A DNA stretch of 64,000 nt from Methylotuvimicrobium buryatense 5G (GTDB taxonomy: Bacteria > Pseudomonadota > Gammaproteobacteria > Methylococcales > Methylomonadaceae): positions 4,173,145 through 4,237,144 of the forward strand of contig NZ_KB455575.1 of NCBI RefSeq assembly GCF_000341735.1. Direction: 5' to 3'. Under the pieces are notes generated by a model. It ran no database searches and had not been told where the DNA came from. It saw only the letters and a list, made by a program, of their open reading frames with translations. A program made the translations under genes and the position numbers. Below are positions 23,009 to 31,499 of this stretch, piece after piece; within the stretch, counting starts at the first letter, position 1; every line of letters starts with the position of its first letter.

Positions 23009-24157
23009 TTACACGCTGTATTTATTGGACAATTCCTCGATAAGTTCGGTTTTTTTTCTAATGAATTGTTCAATCAAAGCTTTTAGCTTATCGAAATGAC
23101 GCTCAGTTTCGAGGAAGTTTTTCGAGATTAAATTTTGCTCTAATGTTAATGCCAGTTGACGGATATCTGTTAAACCGCAGAAACTGACCGAACCGTGCAG
23201 CTTATGTGTGACCGATAAAGCTTGTTGCCATTGTCGATGGCGTAATGAGGTTTGTATCGATGCTAGTTGTTGAGGGAGCTCCTCGCATAGTTTGTTTAAG
23301 ATGGTTAATGCCAATTCTCGGTCATAAGCGGTTTTAGCGAGAAGTTGTTGCGCATAGCCGGTTTGCTTTAGAGAGCCGCTCAAATTTAGTGAGTCGCTTA
23401 AAGCCTCTCGAGGAGAGTCGGGGCGCCAAAGTGCGACAATTTCTTCTAATTGCTCAGCTAAAATCGGTTTAATAAGGCATTCGTCGAAGCCAAGGGCAAT
23501 GATGTCTTGGCATTGGCTAGGCAAAGCGTGCGCCGTGACGGCGACAATTGGAGTATCCTTATTCGGGTTTTCGGTATGCCGAATGGTTTCAATTAATTCA
23601 AAGCCGTTATGGCCCGGCATTTGTAAGTCTAGAAAAACCAGGTTAAATCGTTCGCTCTTCAGATAATTAAAGGCTTCGATACCATCTTTTGTCGCGATAA
23701 TTTGTTCGCAATGATCTTGCAATTGATTGACCAACAGTAGGCGGTTAATGGAATTATCGTCGGCGATTAAAATTGAAAATTTATGGGGAGATATAGAGTG
23801 TTTTGATTGCTCTTCGGGATTTGTCTTATTCCATGGGGGTGGGCGAACTGTGACTGAGCCTCCGATTTCGTTAGTGTTGCCGCTGCGGTCATTTTGCTTA
23901 AGGCGCCGATAAGCCGCTAAGGCGACTAATCCTGCTGCTAATGTCGAGACCAATCCGATTAGCGCGCTGATCTTGATCCGGTTAAGCGATTGTGTCATCG
24001 AGATTTTTTGGGGCGGTTCAATGAGAGCTTGTTTTGCGTAGTTGTTCCGTACTGCTTGATATTCCGCGAACAACATGCCGGTTTGAGCGAGGTTGCTCAT
24101 AACTGTTGGTAACAGCGCTATGATGAGGATATTTTTTAGTAAAAAAGTTTTTTTCAC
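23009..24157 (-). CDS. Membrane-bound receiver-Hpt protein lacking kinase domains
   Basis: A 382-aa protein with the back end of a BarA/GacS-type hybrid sensor but no histidine-kinase core. Seen: a hydrophobic N-terminal segment (about 8-28), a second membrane segment (about 61-83), then a receiver domain (126-245) with DD133-134, phospho-acceptor Asp177 in VFLDLQMPG, AVTAHAL and CLIKP. A C-terminal Hpt domain (about 265-370) has probable phospho-His317 in THKLHGSVSFCG, very like BarA. HisKA and HATPase are missing between membrane and receiver, so it must receive phosphate from another kinase. The GTG start at 24157 has no clear ribosome site and may be wrong. Confidence 0.85.
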   Translation of the reverse strand: MKKTFLLKNILIIALLPTVMSNLAQTGMLFAEYQAVRNNYAKQALIEPPQKISMTQSLNRIKISALIGLVSTLAAGLVALAAYRRLKQNDRSGNTNEIGGSVTVRPPPWNKTNPEEQSKHSISPHKFSILIADDNSINRLLLVNQLQDHCEQIIATKDGIEAFNYLKSERFNLVFLDLQMPGHNGFELIETIRHTENPNKDTPIVAVTAHALPSQCQDIIALGFDECLIKPILAEQLEEIVALWRPDSPREALSDSLNLSGSLKQTGYAQQLLAKTAYDRELALTILNKLCEELPQQLASIQTSLRHRQWQQALSVTHKLHGSVSFCGLTDIRQLALTLEQNLISKNFLETERHFDKLKALIEQFIRKKTELIEELSNKYSV

Positions 24158-24483
24158 TGCGGAAAGGCCAAAAGTAAAAATAAATTTGCGTATTTTAGTA
24201 AATGCTAATATTCTCTGGGTAACGCCGGTTCCATGTATTTTTATCGAATGTGTGCGTTTAAATGGTAACGATATGAGTTCCGTTCAAGCCGGTGTATCTT
24301 TGAATCGACGCAGCGATGTGTCGTCATTTTCAATGACATGCGGTTATTGAAAATGCTATTGATTGGGAATTTGTTTTCCCAAGACCAAAAACGGAAACGT
24401 CTATGTTTTCTGAATTAAACCAAATTGATCGAAATGAATAACAAGAATAATAGTGCATTTTGATCCAACACGAGGAGAAATTT
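24158..24483. other. Divergent intergenic region, no gene seen
   Basis: It separates the receiver-Hpt gene from sqr. A reading frame at 24093-24350 overlaps the former antisense and has no recognisable product. The last 100 bp are AT-rich and probably hold the sqr promoter, though I cannot place -35/-10 boxes confidently. Confidence 0.4.
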
Positions 24484-25758
24484 ATGGCTAGAATTGTAGT
24501 ATTAGGTGCCGGTATCGGTGGTGTTCCGATGGCCTATGAAATGAAAGAATTGGTTAAAAATAATCATACGGTCACCGTGATATCCGATTCCCCGACGTTT
24601 CATTTCGTACCTTCGAATCCTTGGGTGCCGCCGAAATGGCGTAAACCGGAAGATCTGAAAATCGAATTAGCTCCGATTATGCAGAAAAAAGGCATCGAAT
24701 TCATTCAAAAAGCGGCTGTAAAGGTCGATCCTCCCAACAATCAAATTCATTTAAACGACGGTACTGCGGTCGATTACGATTATTTAGTGATTGCAACCGG
24801 CCCCCGCCTTGCCTTCGACGAGGTGCCGGGGCTAGGTCCGGAAGGTTATACAACTTCGGTCTGTCATGTCGATCATGCTGCCGTGGCTGCTCAGGATTGG
24901 GATAAATTTATGGAAGATCCAGGTCCGATCATTGTCGGCGCTGTGCAAGGCGCATCTTGTTTCGGCCCCGCTTATGAATATTTGATGATCCTAGAGACCG
25001 AGCTGCGTAAACGCAAAATACGCGACAAGGTGCCAATGACCTTCGTTACGTCGGAGCCTTACATCGGGCATTTAGGCCTAGGAGGTGTCGGTGACACCAA
25101 AAGCATGTTAGAAAGCGTGCTGAGAGAGAGAACGATCAAGTGGGTGACTAACGCGAAAGTTGATCGTATCGAACAAGGCATGATGTATGTGACAGAAGTC
25201 GATGACGCCGGCAACGAGAAGAAAAAGCATGAGTTGCCATTCAAGCATTCCATGATGTTACCGGCGTTTACCGGAGTTGATGCAGTGCGTAATTGCGGTG
25301 TCGAAGGCTTGATGAATCCGCGGGGGTTTGTCATCGTCGATGAATATCAGCGCAATCCGACGTTTAAGAATATTTATTCGGTCGGCGTTTGTGTGGCGAT
25401 TCCACCGGTCGAAAAAACACCGGTCACCACAGGTACTCCGAAAACCGGTTACATGATCGAGTCTATGGTAACCGCGACCGCGCACAATATTCGTGATGAA
25501 TTGGCCGGAAAAGAGCCTTCCGACAAACCGAGTCTGAGTGCATTGTGTCTGGCCGATTTGGGCGATACCGGAGTTGCATTTTTGGCGGTACCGCAAATAC
25601 CGCCGAGAAATACGACTTGGTCGAAAAAAGGGAAATGGGTGCACCTGTCCAAAATCATTTTCGAAAAATATTTCATGCGCAAAGTCAGAAAAGGCATTAG
25701 CGAGCCGTTTTATGAAAGAATGATGCTGAAGTTTATGGGTATTGTACGTCTTAAATAA
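24484..25758 (+). CDS. sqr: Sulfide:quinone oxidoreductase
   Basis: A 424-aa FAD enzyme that oxidises sulfide and reduces quinone at the membrane. Seen: the FAD-binding [16 protein letters not shown] (5-20), the WVPPKWRK segment, and [20 protein letters not shown]. Redox cysteines are Cys127 ([10 protein letters not shown]) and Cys159 ([12 protein letters not shown]), with a third in [17 protein letters not shown]. These positions parallel the three catalytic cysteines of acidithiobacillus-type SQR. I chose ATG at 24484 since GAGGAG lies eight nt upstream; a TTG at 24460 is less likely. A DUF2892 gene follows by 14 bp. Role in sulfide detoxification is inferred. Confidence 0.88.
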   Translation: MARIVVLGAGIGGVPMAYEMKELVKNNHTVTVISDSPTFHFVPSNPWVPPKWRKPEDLKIELAPIMQKKGIEFIQKAAVKVDPPNNQIHLNDGTAVDYDYLVIATGPRLAFDEVPGLGPEGYTTSVCHVDHAAVAAQDWDKFMEDPGPIIVGAVQGASCFGPAYEYLMILETELRKRKIRDKVPMTFVTSEPYIGHLGLGGVGDTKSMLESVLRERTIKWVTNAKVDRIEQGMMYVTEVDDAGNEKKKHELPFKHSMMLPAFTGVDAVRNCGVEGLMNPRGFVIVDEYQRNPTFKNIYSVGVCVAIPPVEKTPVTTGTPKTGYMIESMVTATAHNIRDELAGKEPSDKPSLSALCLADLGDTGVAFLAVPQIPPRNTTWSKKGKWVHLSKIIFEKYFMRKVRKGISEPFYERMMLKFMGIVRLK

Positions 25759-25772
25759 AGAGGAGACGAATC

Positions 25773-25973
25773 ATGAGTATCGATCGTTTAGTGATGGCAT
25801 TTGCCGGTAGTTTTATATTACTGAGTCTGCTTTTGGCGCATTTTCATTCACCGAACTGGTTATGGTTTACCGCATTTGTCGGTGCGAACTTATTGCAAGC
25901 GTCATTTACCGGGTTTTGCCCGTTGGCGATGATATTGAAAAAATTCGGTGTGAAGCCGGGATGTGCATTTTAG
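25773..25973 (+). CDS. DUF2892 (YgaP-like) membrane protein
   Basis: A 66-aa protein with two hydrophobic segments (about 5-24 and 29-48) of the DUF2892 family, often fused or adjacent to rhodanese or other sulfur enzymes. Seen: [19 protein letters not shown], then [20 protein letters not shown] and a C-terminal Cys. GAGGAG precedes ATG. It follows sqr closely on the same strand, so a sulfur-related role such as handling persulfide at the membrane is plausible but inferred. Confidence 0.88.
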   Translation: MSIDRLVMAFAGSFILLSLLLAHFHSPNWLWFTAFVGANLLQASFTGFCPLAMILKKFGVKPGCAF

Positions 25974-26051
25974 GAACGAAGATTCGAAATGCCAGGGAAG
26001 GGAGTATTCCCTATTATTAGGTTACCCACTTAACGCGGGACAGATTAAGGT

Positions 26052-26212
26052 TATACCCCTCCTCGTAGATCAAAATTCGGCGCCGGGGAGCCCGTCAAAG
26101 GACGCCGTGAAACGTCCATGTAGGCTCTACCAACATCCATGCTGGCAAAGCCTTTGCTAGACACCCCGGTGCCTCCTTAGGCACTGCCGAGATTTGAAGT
26201 GCGAAAGGTATA
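26052..26212 (+). repeat. Family A palindromic repeat, copy 4
   Basis: A full-length 161-bp copy, TATACCCC to AAGGTATA, with GTAGATCAAAATTCGGCGCC, AAAGGACGCCGTG, CCATGCTGGCAAAGCCTTTG and GAAGTGCGAAAGG. Confidence 0.8.
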
Positions 26213-26214
26213 AT

Positions 26215-26330
26215 CCGTTCGTAGTGAGCCTGTCGAACCATGGGCGGATTAACTATCCACCCTTCGACAGGGCTTTCCTGAGCGCAGCCGAAGGGCTCAG
26301 GGTGAAGGGTTAATCCTTAGTGCTTTTATC
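26215..26330. repeat. REP-like palindromic tract
   Basis: GTGAGCCTGTCGAACCATGG, CCCTTCGACAGGGCTTTCCT and GCAGCCGAAGGGCTCAGGGT form overlapping inverted repeats of the kind common as dispersed intergenic palindromes. No gene. Confidence 0.55.
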
Positions 26331-26531
26331 AAGCCTTAAGTGGGATGTCCTTTTATACACACGCCTGTTTTGGCCGTGTATTCAATGAGTGGTTAATCTG
26401 TCGAGGCTCTTTTCAGTGTTAGATTATTAATGTAAGTGATTGATATATTAATGCGAAAGGGTTTTGTGTAAAAAGTAGTCAATTTAAAAAAGTTGTAACA
26501 AATATGAGGCGTTAAGAAACGAGTCATCAAG

Positions 26532-26566
26532 TTACTCACAGACTTATCCACAGGTTTTGTGAATAA
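26532..26566. promoter_or_regulatory. Cluster of DnaA-box-like 9-mers
   Basis: TTACTCACA (26532-26540, one mismatch), TTATCCACA (26544-26552, perfect box) and inverted TGTGAATAA (26558-26566, matching TTATNCACA) lie within 35 bp, next to an AT-rich tract (about 26430-26510). It could bind DnaA. No dnaA, dnaN or mnmG is nearby, so an origin is not established. Confidence 0.45.
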
Positions 26567-26615
26567 CTTTTCAAAAGGTTGCACCTATTTGAGAAAAAAT
26601 CCGCCTAACATCCCC

Positions 26616-26765
26616 GCGCTTCAAATTTCGGCAGTGCCGGAGGAGGCCTCGGGGTGCTCGATAAAGGCTTTGCCAGCATGGAGCTGGCATAGAGCCTACA
26701 TGGACGTATTTACGGCGTCCTTTAACGGGCACCCCGAGGCCGAATTTTCATCTACGATGAGTATA
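26616..26765 (-). repeat. Family A palindromic repeat, copy 5
   Basis: Opposite orientation to copy 4: CGCGCTTCAAATTTCGGCAG, GCCTCGGGGTGCTCG, CCAGCATGGAGCTGGCATAG, GGCACCCCGAGGCCGAATTT. The long stem differs from other copies by compensating changes on both arms (CCTCGGGGTG / CACCCCGAGG). Confidence 0.75.
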
Positions 26766-26803
26766 ATACCGGCAGCGAAACATTATTTAAGATACCGTTG
26801 GCG

Positions 26804-27544
26804 TTATAACCGGGCTATAAACGCTTTTAATAGCTTGGCGGTATCGGCCATTCCTTTGTGTAGATTTTGTTCGATTTCAGCCATGGTGATTTCGCCTTCT
26901 GTTTTTCCCGCTGCCCAATTTGCAACGACCGCAAGCGCAGCATAGTCGATGCTCTGCTCTTTGGCTAGAGCGGCTTCCGGCATGCCGGTCATGCCGACTA
27001 AGTCGCAACCGTCACGTTCCATGCGTTGGATTTCAGCGGTGCTTTCAAGTCGTGGGCCTTGTGTGCAGCCGTATGTGCCTGTTGGCGTGACTGAAATCTG
27101 TGCACTTGCTGCAGCAGAGATCAGTTTTTCCCGTAATTGTGCCGAATAAGGGCTAGTGAAGTCGATATGCGTGACTTCCTCGAGATCTTCTTCGAAAAAG
27201 GTGTGCTTACGTCCATAGCTATAGTCAATGATTTGATCGGGCACCGCGATATGAGCGGGAGCCATTTTCGACGTAATACCTCCGACCGCAGCCACAGCGA
27301 TGATTTGTTGGGCGCCGAGTTCTTTGAGTCCCCAGATATTCGCGCGGTAATTGATTTTATGAGGCGGGATCGTATGCGGGTCGCCATGTCTGGCTAGAAA
27401 GACGACGGTTTTTTCATCAAGCTCGCCGATGACGTAATCGGCCGATGGTATGCCAAAAGGCGTTTCGATAGGTTTTCGGTCGATGATTTTCAAACCTTCA
27501 AGGCGAGTCAAGCCGGTTCCGCCGATGATCGCTAACTGTGTCAT
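26804..27544 (-). CDS. S-methyl-5'-thioinosine phosphorylase
   Basis: A 246-aa member of the MTAP/PNP family. Seen: AIIGGTGLTRLEGL (phosphate-binding start), FLARHGDPHTIPPHKINYRA, AVAAVGGITSKMAPAHIAVP, RKHTFFEEDLEEVTHIDFTS and LVGMTGMPEAALAKEQ. It matches the Pseudomonas-type enzyme that splits methylthioinosine into hypoxanthine and methylthioribose-1-phosphate, rather than the adenosine form, but the substrate call is inference. It lies ten bases after a phosphoribosyltransferase gene that could reuse the released hypoxanthine, which supports the call. AGGAC precedes ATG. Confidence 0.82.
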   Translation of the reverse strand: MTQLAIIGGTGLTRLEGLKIIDRKPIETPFGIPSADYVIGELDEKTVVFLARHGDPHTIPPHKINYRANIWGLKELGAQQIIAVAAVGGITSKMAPAHIAVPDQIIDYSYGRKHTFFEEDLEEVTHIDFTSPYSAQLREKLISAAASAQISVTPTGTYGCTQGPRLESTAEIQRMERDGCDLVGMTGMPEAALAKEQSIDYAALAVVANWAAGKTEGEITMAEIEQNLHKGMADTAKLLKAFIARL

Positions 27545-27554
27545 AGTGATTGTC

Positions 27555-28112
27555 CTAGTCGATTAAGTTATCCTGACAAGCGTAAATACCCGGCATGTTG
27601 CGAAGATAGCCTTTGTAGTCCATTCCATAGCCGAACAAGTAGCGATCTTCCACCGATAGGCCGACAAAATCGGCTTGAACCGGTTTTTCGCGGTCTAAAA
27701 TCTTATCGACCAATACCGCACTGTAGACAGAGGTCGCGCCTTCCGATAAACAATATCGGTAGATCGCCTCCAGCGTGATGCCTTCGTCTAAAATGTCGTC
27801 GACGATTAGAACCGTTCTGCCTTGCAGCGGCGTTCTCGGTTTTAAGACCCATTCGATGGTGCTGCCGGATGTTTGGTTTTGATAGCGACTGGCATTTATC
27901 GCGTCGACGGTCAAGGGAATGGTCAAACGAGTCAAGAGTTCGCCGCCGATGACCAAACCCCCGTTCATGACGCATAGAAAAATAGGGTTTCTATCCGCCA
28001 GAAGCAGGTTGATTTTATGAGCCATGTTGTCGATGGCCGCGTCGACTTCCTGTTTGTCGTGCAGTAGGTCGGCGGTTGATTGGACGTGGTCGATTTCTTC
28101 AAGCATATTCAT
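27555..28112 (-). CDS. hpt: Hypoxanthine-guanine phosphoribosyltransferase
   Basis: A 185-aa purine salvage enzyme that joins hypoxanthine or guanine to PRPP. Seen: FLCVMNGGLVIGGELL, SRYQNQTSGSTIEW, the PRPP motif VLIVDDILDEGITLEAI (about 100-117), KPVQADFVGLSVEDRYLFGY and GMDYKGYLRNMPGIYA. It overlaps the end of nagZ by 14 bp and precedes the thioinosine phosphorylase by 10 bp, so the three form one transcript. The overlap suggests coupling. The adjacent MTIP gives hypoxanthine as the likely main substrate. Confidence 0.9.
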   Translation of the reverse strand: MNMLEEIDHVQSTADLLHDKQEVDAAIDNMAHKINLLLADRNPIFLCVMNGGLVIGGELLTRLTIPLTVDAINASRYQNQTSGSTIEWVLKPRTPLQGRTVLIVDDILDEGITLEAIYRYCLSEGATSVYSAVLVDKILDREKPVQADFVGLSVEDRYLFGYGMDYKGYLRNMPGIYACQDNLID

Positions 28113-29118
28113 TGGAAAGTTGGGCGATTTGTTGTGATATTTGTTGCCATTGGGTTGATGCTTGGAGCATTGCTCGGGTCATTTTGGGTTTGCCTCGCAT
28201 CGCATTAAGCCGTTGTGTTCTTAGCGGATCGCTTTTGATCGGTACGCTGTCGAGCACTTTTTCGGCCGCTTTGGGATTATTGCAAACTAATAGCATATCG
28301 CAACCGGCTTGTTGGGCCAGTTTCGCGCGTTCGGAAAAATCGCCGGCAATTGCTGCGCCTTCCATGTTTAGGTCGTCGCTAAATATAGCGCCGTTGAAAT
28401 AAAGTTCGCGCCGTAAGATGTTTTGCAGCCATTTTTCGGAGAATCCTGCAGGCATTTCGTCGACGGCGGGGTAAACGACATGCGCGGGCATGACGGCTTC
28501 CAAGCCTTGTTCGATCAATAATTTAAATGGGACTAAGTCCTTAGTTCGGATTTCGCTTAATTCCCGTTCGTCTACCGGTAATGCTATATGCGAATCGGCA
28601 GCTACCGCGCCGTGCCCAGGGAAATGCTTGCCGGTTGCGGACATGCCGGCCGATCGCATGCCTTTGCGAAAGCTGGCTGCCAATTGAGCTGTCAGTTGTG
28701 GGTCGGTCGAGAATGATCGGTCGCCGATGACTTCGCTGATGCCGCAATCGACATCAAGTACGGGAGCGAAGCTAAAATCAATGCCGACGGACAGCATCTC
28801 TGACGCCATTAGCCAACCTGCAGCTTCAGCGAGTTCGGGTCGTTCACGATAATAACTGGCCGGCGGTAAGCGCGTAAAGCCTTGTTTTAATCGTTGTACA
28901 CGCCCGCCTTCCTGATCAACGGCGATGAGTATGGGACCTTTGCGGGCATTGCGAATACTGTCGATCAAAGCGATAAGTTGTTCGGGTGATTCGTAATTGC
29001 GGGAAAAAAGAATCACTGCGCCGGTGTTGGGGTGATGGATCTTTTCTTGTTCATGGGCAGTTAAAGTCAAGCCTTCAACATCGATCATGATGGGGCCGAT
29101 TGCGGAATTAGTGGTCAT
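28099..29118 (-). CDS. nagZ: Beta-N-acetylhexosaminidase NagZ
   Basis: A 339-aa cytosolic GH3 enzyme removing GlcNAc from anhydro-muropeptides during wall recycling. Seen: GPIMIDVEGLTLTAHEQEKI, ILIAVDQEGGRVQRLKQGFT, the KHFPGHGAVAADSHIALP loop with the catalytic His, and AIFSDDLNMEGAAIAGDFSE with the nucleophile Asp. Length equals the E. coli protein. First gene of the nagZ-hpt-MTIP operon. It fits with amgK-murU four kb away, which use the sugars released. Confidence 0.95.
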   Translation of the reverse strand: MTTNSAIGPIMIDVEGLTLTAHEQEKIHHPNTGAVILFSRNYESPEQLIALIDSIRNARKGPILIAVDQEGGRVQRLKQGFTRLPPASYYRERPELAEAAGWLMASEMLSVGIDFSFAPVLDVDCGISEVIGDRSFSTDPQLTAQLAASFRKGMRSAGMSATGKHFPGHGAVAADSHIALPVDERELSEIRTKDLVPFKLLIEQGLEAVMPAHVVYPAVDEMPAGFSEKWLQNILRRELYFNGAIFSDDLNMEGAAIAGDFSERAKLAQQAGCDMLLVCNNPKAAEKVLDSVPIKSDPLRTQRLNAMRGKPKMTRAMLQASTQWQQISQQIAQLSNEYA

Positions 29119-29197
29119 GTTTCCGAGATAACATTGTTAATTAAAAAAGTGAAACTGGCTTATACTTAAGCGATTATTGATTGATCGGGAGTTAAGC

Positions 29198-29590
29198 GTG
29201 CGTTTTTTATTGTTATTTTGCGGGTTAATCTTCTCCGGCTGGGTTTTGGCCCAGGATGCAGCCGACAATGCGCAGCCGGCCATAGAATATTTGGAAATGT
29301 CGCCTAAGTTTACCGTGAATTTGGACGTTCCCCGAAAATATTTATTGATCAATGTGCAATTGATGGTCGAGGGTAAGGATAATATGGAAAAAATAAAAAA
29401 ACATTTACCTGCGCTGAGACACGAATTAATTATGTTATATAGCGGGCGCAACGCCAACGAACTGGGGACCAAGGAGCAAAGGGAGGCCTTGCGCCTGGAA
29501 AGTGTCGAAGCCGTTAGGAATGCACTCAATAAATATGATAATAGCGACGGCTTTAGAGATTTGTTTTTTTCCGAGTTTTTGGTTAATTAG
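29198..29590 (+). CDS. FliL-like protein with signal peptide
   Basis: A 130-aa protein with a signal peptide (VRFLLLFCGLIFSGWVLAQD) and a FliL-type domain: EYLEMSPKFTVNLDVPRKYL, VQLMVEGKDNMEKIKKHLPA and LRHELIMLYSGRNANELGTK, then LRLESVEAVRNALN. Canonical FliL is a single-pass inner-membrane protein near the flagellar motor; here the hydrophobic start looks cleavable and no flagellar gene is nearby. I chose GTG at 29198 because GGGAG lies seven nt before it; the ATG at 29177 would extend the signal. It may be a periplasmic member of the family with a non-flagellar role. Confidence 0.75.
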   Translation: MRFLLLFCGLIFSGWVLAQDAADNAQPAIEYLEMSPKFTVNLDVPRKYLLINVQLMVEGKDNMEKIKKHLPALRHELIMLYSGRNANELGTKEQREALRLESVEAVRNALNKYDNSDGFRDLFFSEFLVN

Positions 29591-29598
29591 TTTAGATC

Positions 29599-29759
29599 TA
29601 TACCCATCACAGATCAAAATTCGGCACCAGGGTGTCCGTCAAAGGACGCCGTGAATACATCCCTGTAGGCTTTATGCCAGCTCCATGCTGGCAAAGCCTT
29701 TGCTGCACAACCCTGGCGCCTCCTCAGGCACTGCCGAAATTTGAAGTTCGAAAGGTATA
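29599..29759 (+). repeat. Family A palindromic repeat, copy 6
   Basis: A full-length copy (TATACCCATC to AAAGGTATA). Its right 36 bp encode the C-terminus and stop codon of the HIT gene on the other strand. Confidence 0.8.
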
Positions 29760-30176
29760 CCTTGTTAAAATATCGTCGAATGCCGTTTTAATCTTTGGTA
29801 ACAGCTCTGCAAGTTGGTGTTCCGTGTAAGGAACGGCGTCGAATTTCCCCCAGACCGGGGCCGGCCATGCTTTATCCGAGCGATAGCGAACAATGTGATG
29901 AATATGCAGTTGCGGCACCAGATTACCGATCGCTGCCACATTCATTTTGTCGGCGTTGAATAGCCCGGCTAGTCTTTTTGCTATTTGGCACGACTCCTCT
30001 TGTAATAATGAGCGATCAGTGGGCGACAATTGATAAATTTCACGGATATCGCCAATTTCAGGTACTAAAATGAACCAAGGGTATTGACTGTCGTTCATTA
30101 GCAGTAGTTGGCATAATTCCAGGCGTCCGAGCCGGATGCAATCTCGTTGTAGTTGTGGATGTAGTTGAAAAGTCAT
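29724..30176 (-). CDS. HIT domain protein
   Basis: A 150-aa histidine-triad nucleotide hydrolase or transferase of unknown substrate. Seen: NDSQYPWFILVPEIGDIREI, the triad region GNLVPQLHIHHIVRYRSD and KAWPAPVWGKFDAVPYTEHQ, typical of a proteobacterial HIT subgroup. The last 11 residues (YTFRTSNFGSA region) and stop codon fall within a family A repeat, so the original C-terminus was replaced or extended when the repeat landed. The catalytic core is unaffected. Confidence 0.85.
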   Translation of the reverse strand: MTFQLHPQLQRDCIRLGRLELCQLLLMNDSQYPWFILVPEIGDIREIYQLSPTDRSLLQEESCQIAKRLAGLFNADKMNVAAIGNLVPQLHIHHIVRYRSDKAWPAPVWGKFDAVPYTEHQLAELLPKIKTAFDDILTRYTFRTSNFGSA

Positions 30177-30259
30177 AAGTTTAGACTTGAAATAAAAGCA
30201 TAAAACGATGTAATGTTAACCTCCTATTCTAACTATAACTATAAGAAAAGGATAAGATT

Positions 30260-31306
30260 ATGTCGGCGCAGTTATTTTCGAGCCAAGAGCGGGTAAGTGA
30301 TTATGGGCTTAAGGTTTCTTTTCGGTTGTTATTAGGCTTGTATGCAATTATCCCTATTTGCTTAATAGCGGAATGGTTCGATATTTTACTTTGGCAAGGT
30401 GGTTTGCGAGAGATTTTGCCGAGCCGTCCAGAGCATTTCCTGTTATTCCAGTTGTTGTTCGGAACGCCGCATATTATTGCCAGCGCGTTGATTCTCACCA
30501 CTAATCGCGAATACTTCGGGTATTACCGGCATCGAATCATGATGATGACGTTGTGGCTTGCGGTATTCTTCGGTATCGGCAGTCTATTTATTCCTTATCG
30601 CGTATTTTATATTATGGTTGCGGCTTGGACGGTCTACCATGTACTTAAGCAGCAGCACGGTATTGCGCGAGGAGTTTGTAAGCTTCCGGTATGGTCTTAT
30701 CGTTTGTTGTTGGGGTTGAGTGTTGCCGCAGGTCTATTGATTTATCTCGGTATTTTTCTCAAGAATAGCTTAGAGCCTGAGCAAAATGAGTGGATTAGGC
30801 ATGTCGCTGGTACCTTAACTTTAGTGCTGTTATTAGCGACTACTTTGTGTCAGCGCTATGTAACGACAGGGTTCGGCAAACTGTTTCTTTGGGCTAATAC
30901 CATGCTTGTAGTAAGCACTTACTATTTATTCGTTCAGCAATACTATTTTCTGGCGATTTTGGTGCCTCGATTGGTGCATGATGCGACGGCTTATGTTTTT
31001 TATGTGACTCATGATTATAATCGTCATGGTCGGCAAGCCCGGAATTTTATCTATCGTTGGGCGCAAGCATGCAATATACCGGTGCTTTTGGTTTTACCGC
31101 TGTTGTCTTTTGGGGTTGCTCTCCTTCTGCAGCAATACGGAGACGCAGCTGTCGAGTTTCTGACCGAGTTCTTATTCGGCGTGGAAATTCGTAAGGCGGT
31201 CAGTTTAGGTGTGATTGGCTATTTAGCTTTACTGCATTACTATACCGAGGCATTTACCTGGAAGAACGATTCACCTTACCGAAAGTTTATTGCTTTTTCA
31301 AAATGA
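30260..31306 (+). CDS. Polytopic membrane protein with conserved-looking His motifs
   Basis: I do not recognise the family. The 348-aa product has about eight hydrophobic segments and several His-rich sites near membrane edges: LFGTPHIIAS (about 68-77), AAWTVYHVLKQQHGIARGVC (about 122-141), LVHDATAYVFYVTHDYNRHG and LLHYYTEAFTWK near the C-terminus. Such spaced histidines recall membrane di-iron or haem proteins such as desaturases or Blh-type carotenoid oxygenases, but this is only an analogy. AAAGGAT precedes ATG by eight nt. It stands alone between divergent and convergent neighbours, with a D-type repeat fragment after it. Confidence 0.7.
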   Translation: MSAQLFSSQERVSDYGLKVSFRLLLGLYAIIPICLIAEWFDILLWQGGLREILPSRPEHFLLFQLLFGTPHIIASALILTTNREYFGYYRHRIMMMTLWLAVFFGIGSLFIPYRVFYIMVAAWTVYHVLKQQHGIARGVCKLPVWSYRLLLGLSVAAGLLIYLGIFLKNSLEPEQNEWIRHVAGTLTLVLLLATTLCQRYVTTGFGKLFLWANTMLVVSTYYLFVQQYYFLAILVPRLVHDATAYVFYVTHDYNRHGRQARNFIYRWAQACNIPVLLVLPLLSFGVALLLQQYGDAAVEFLTEFLFGVEIRKAVSLGVIGYLALLHYYTEAFTWKNDSPYRKFIAFSK

Positions 31307-31321
31307 ACTCGGCGAATTCGT

Positions 31322-31360
31322 TTTCTTCATGGTCTTCAGGATGAAATGCTTTCTCTAGGT
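31322..31360 (-). repeat. Family D repeat fragment
   Basis: TTCTTCATGGTCTTCAGGAT followed by GAAATGCTTTCTCTAGG is the inverted equivalent of the first 40 bp of family D (10461, 22506). Confidence 0.5.
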
Positions 31361-31499
31361 TTATTGTAAGGATAGGATCAATAATAGTTTTCCTATGCTA
31401 ACCCCCCCCTCTCCCTGAGGGAAAGGGAGTAAAATGCGGAAGTTATTTTTAACGGGATATGAAGGTTTGTGCTGCCGGTTGACTGGTCAAGGTATGGGA

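Noticed and set aside
24093..24350. 85-codon frame antisense to the start of the receiver-Hpt gene
   Set aside because: No ribosome site or family resemblance; most of it is opposite a supported gene or in the divergent promoter region.
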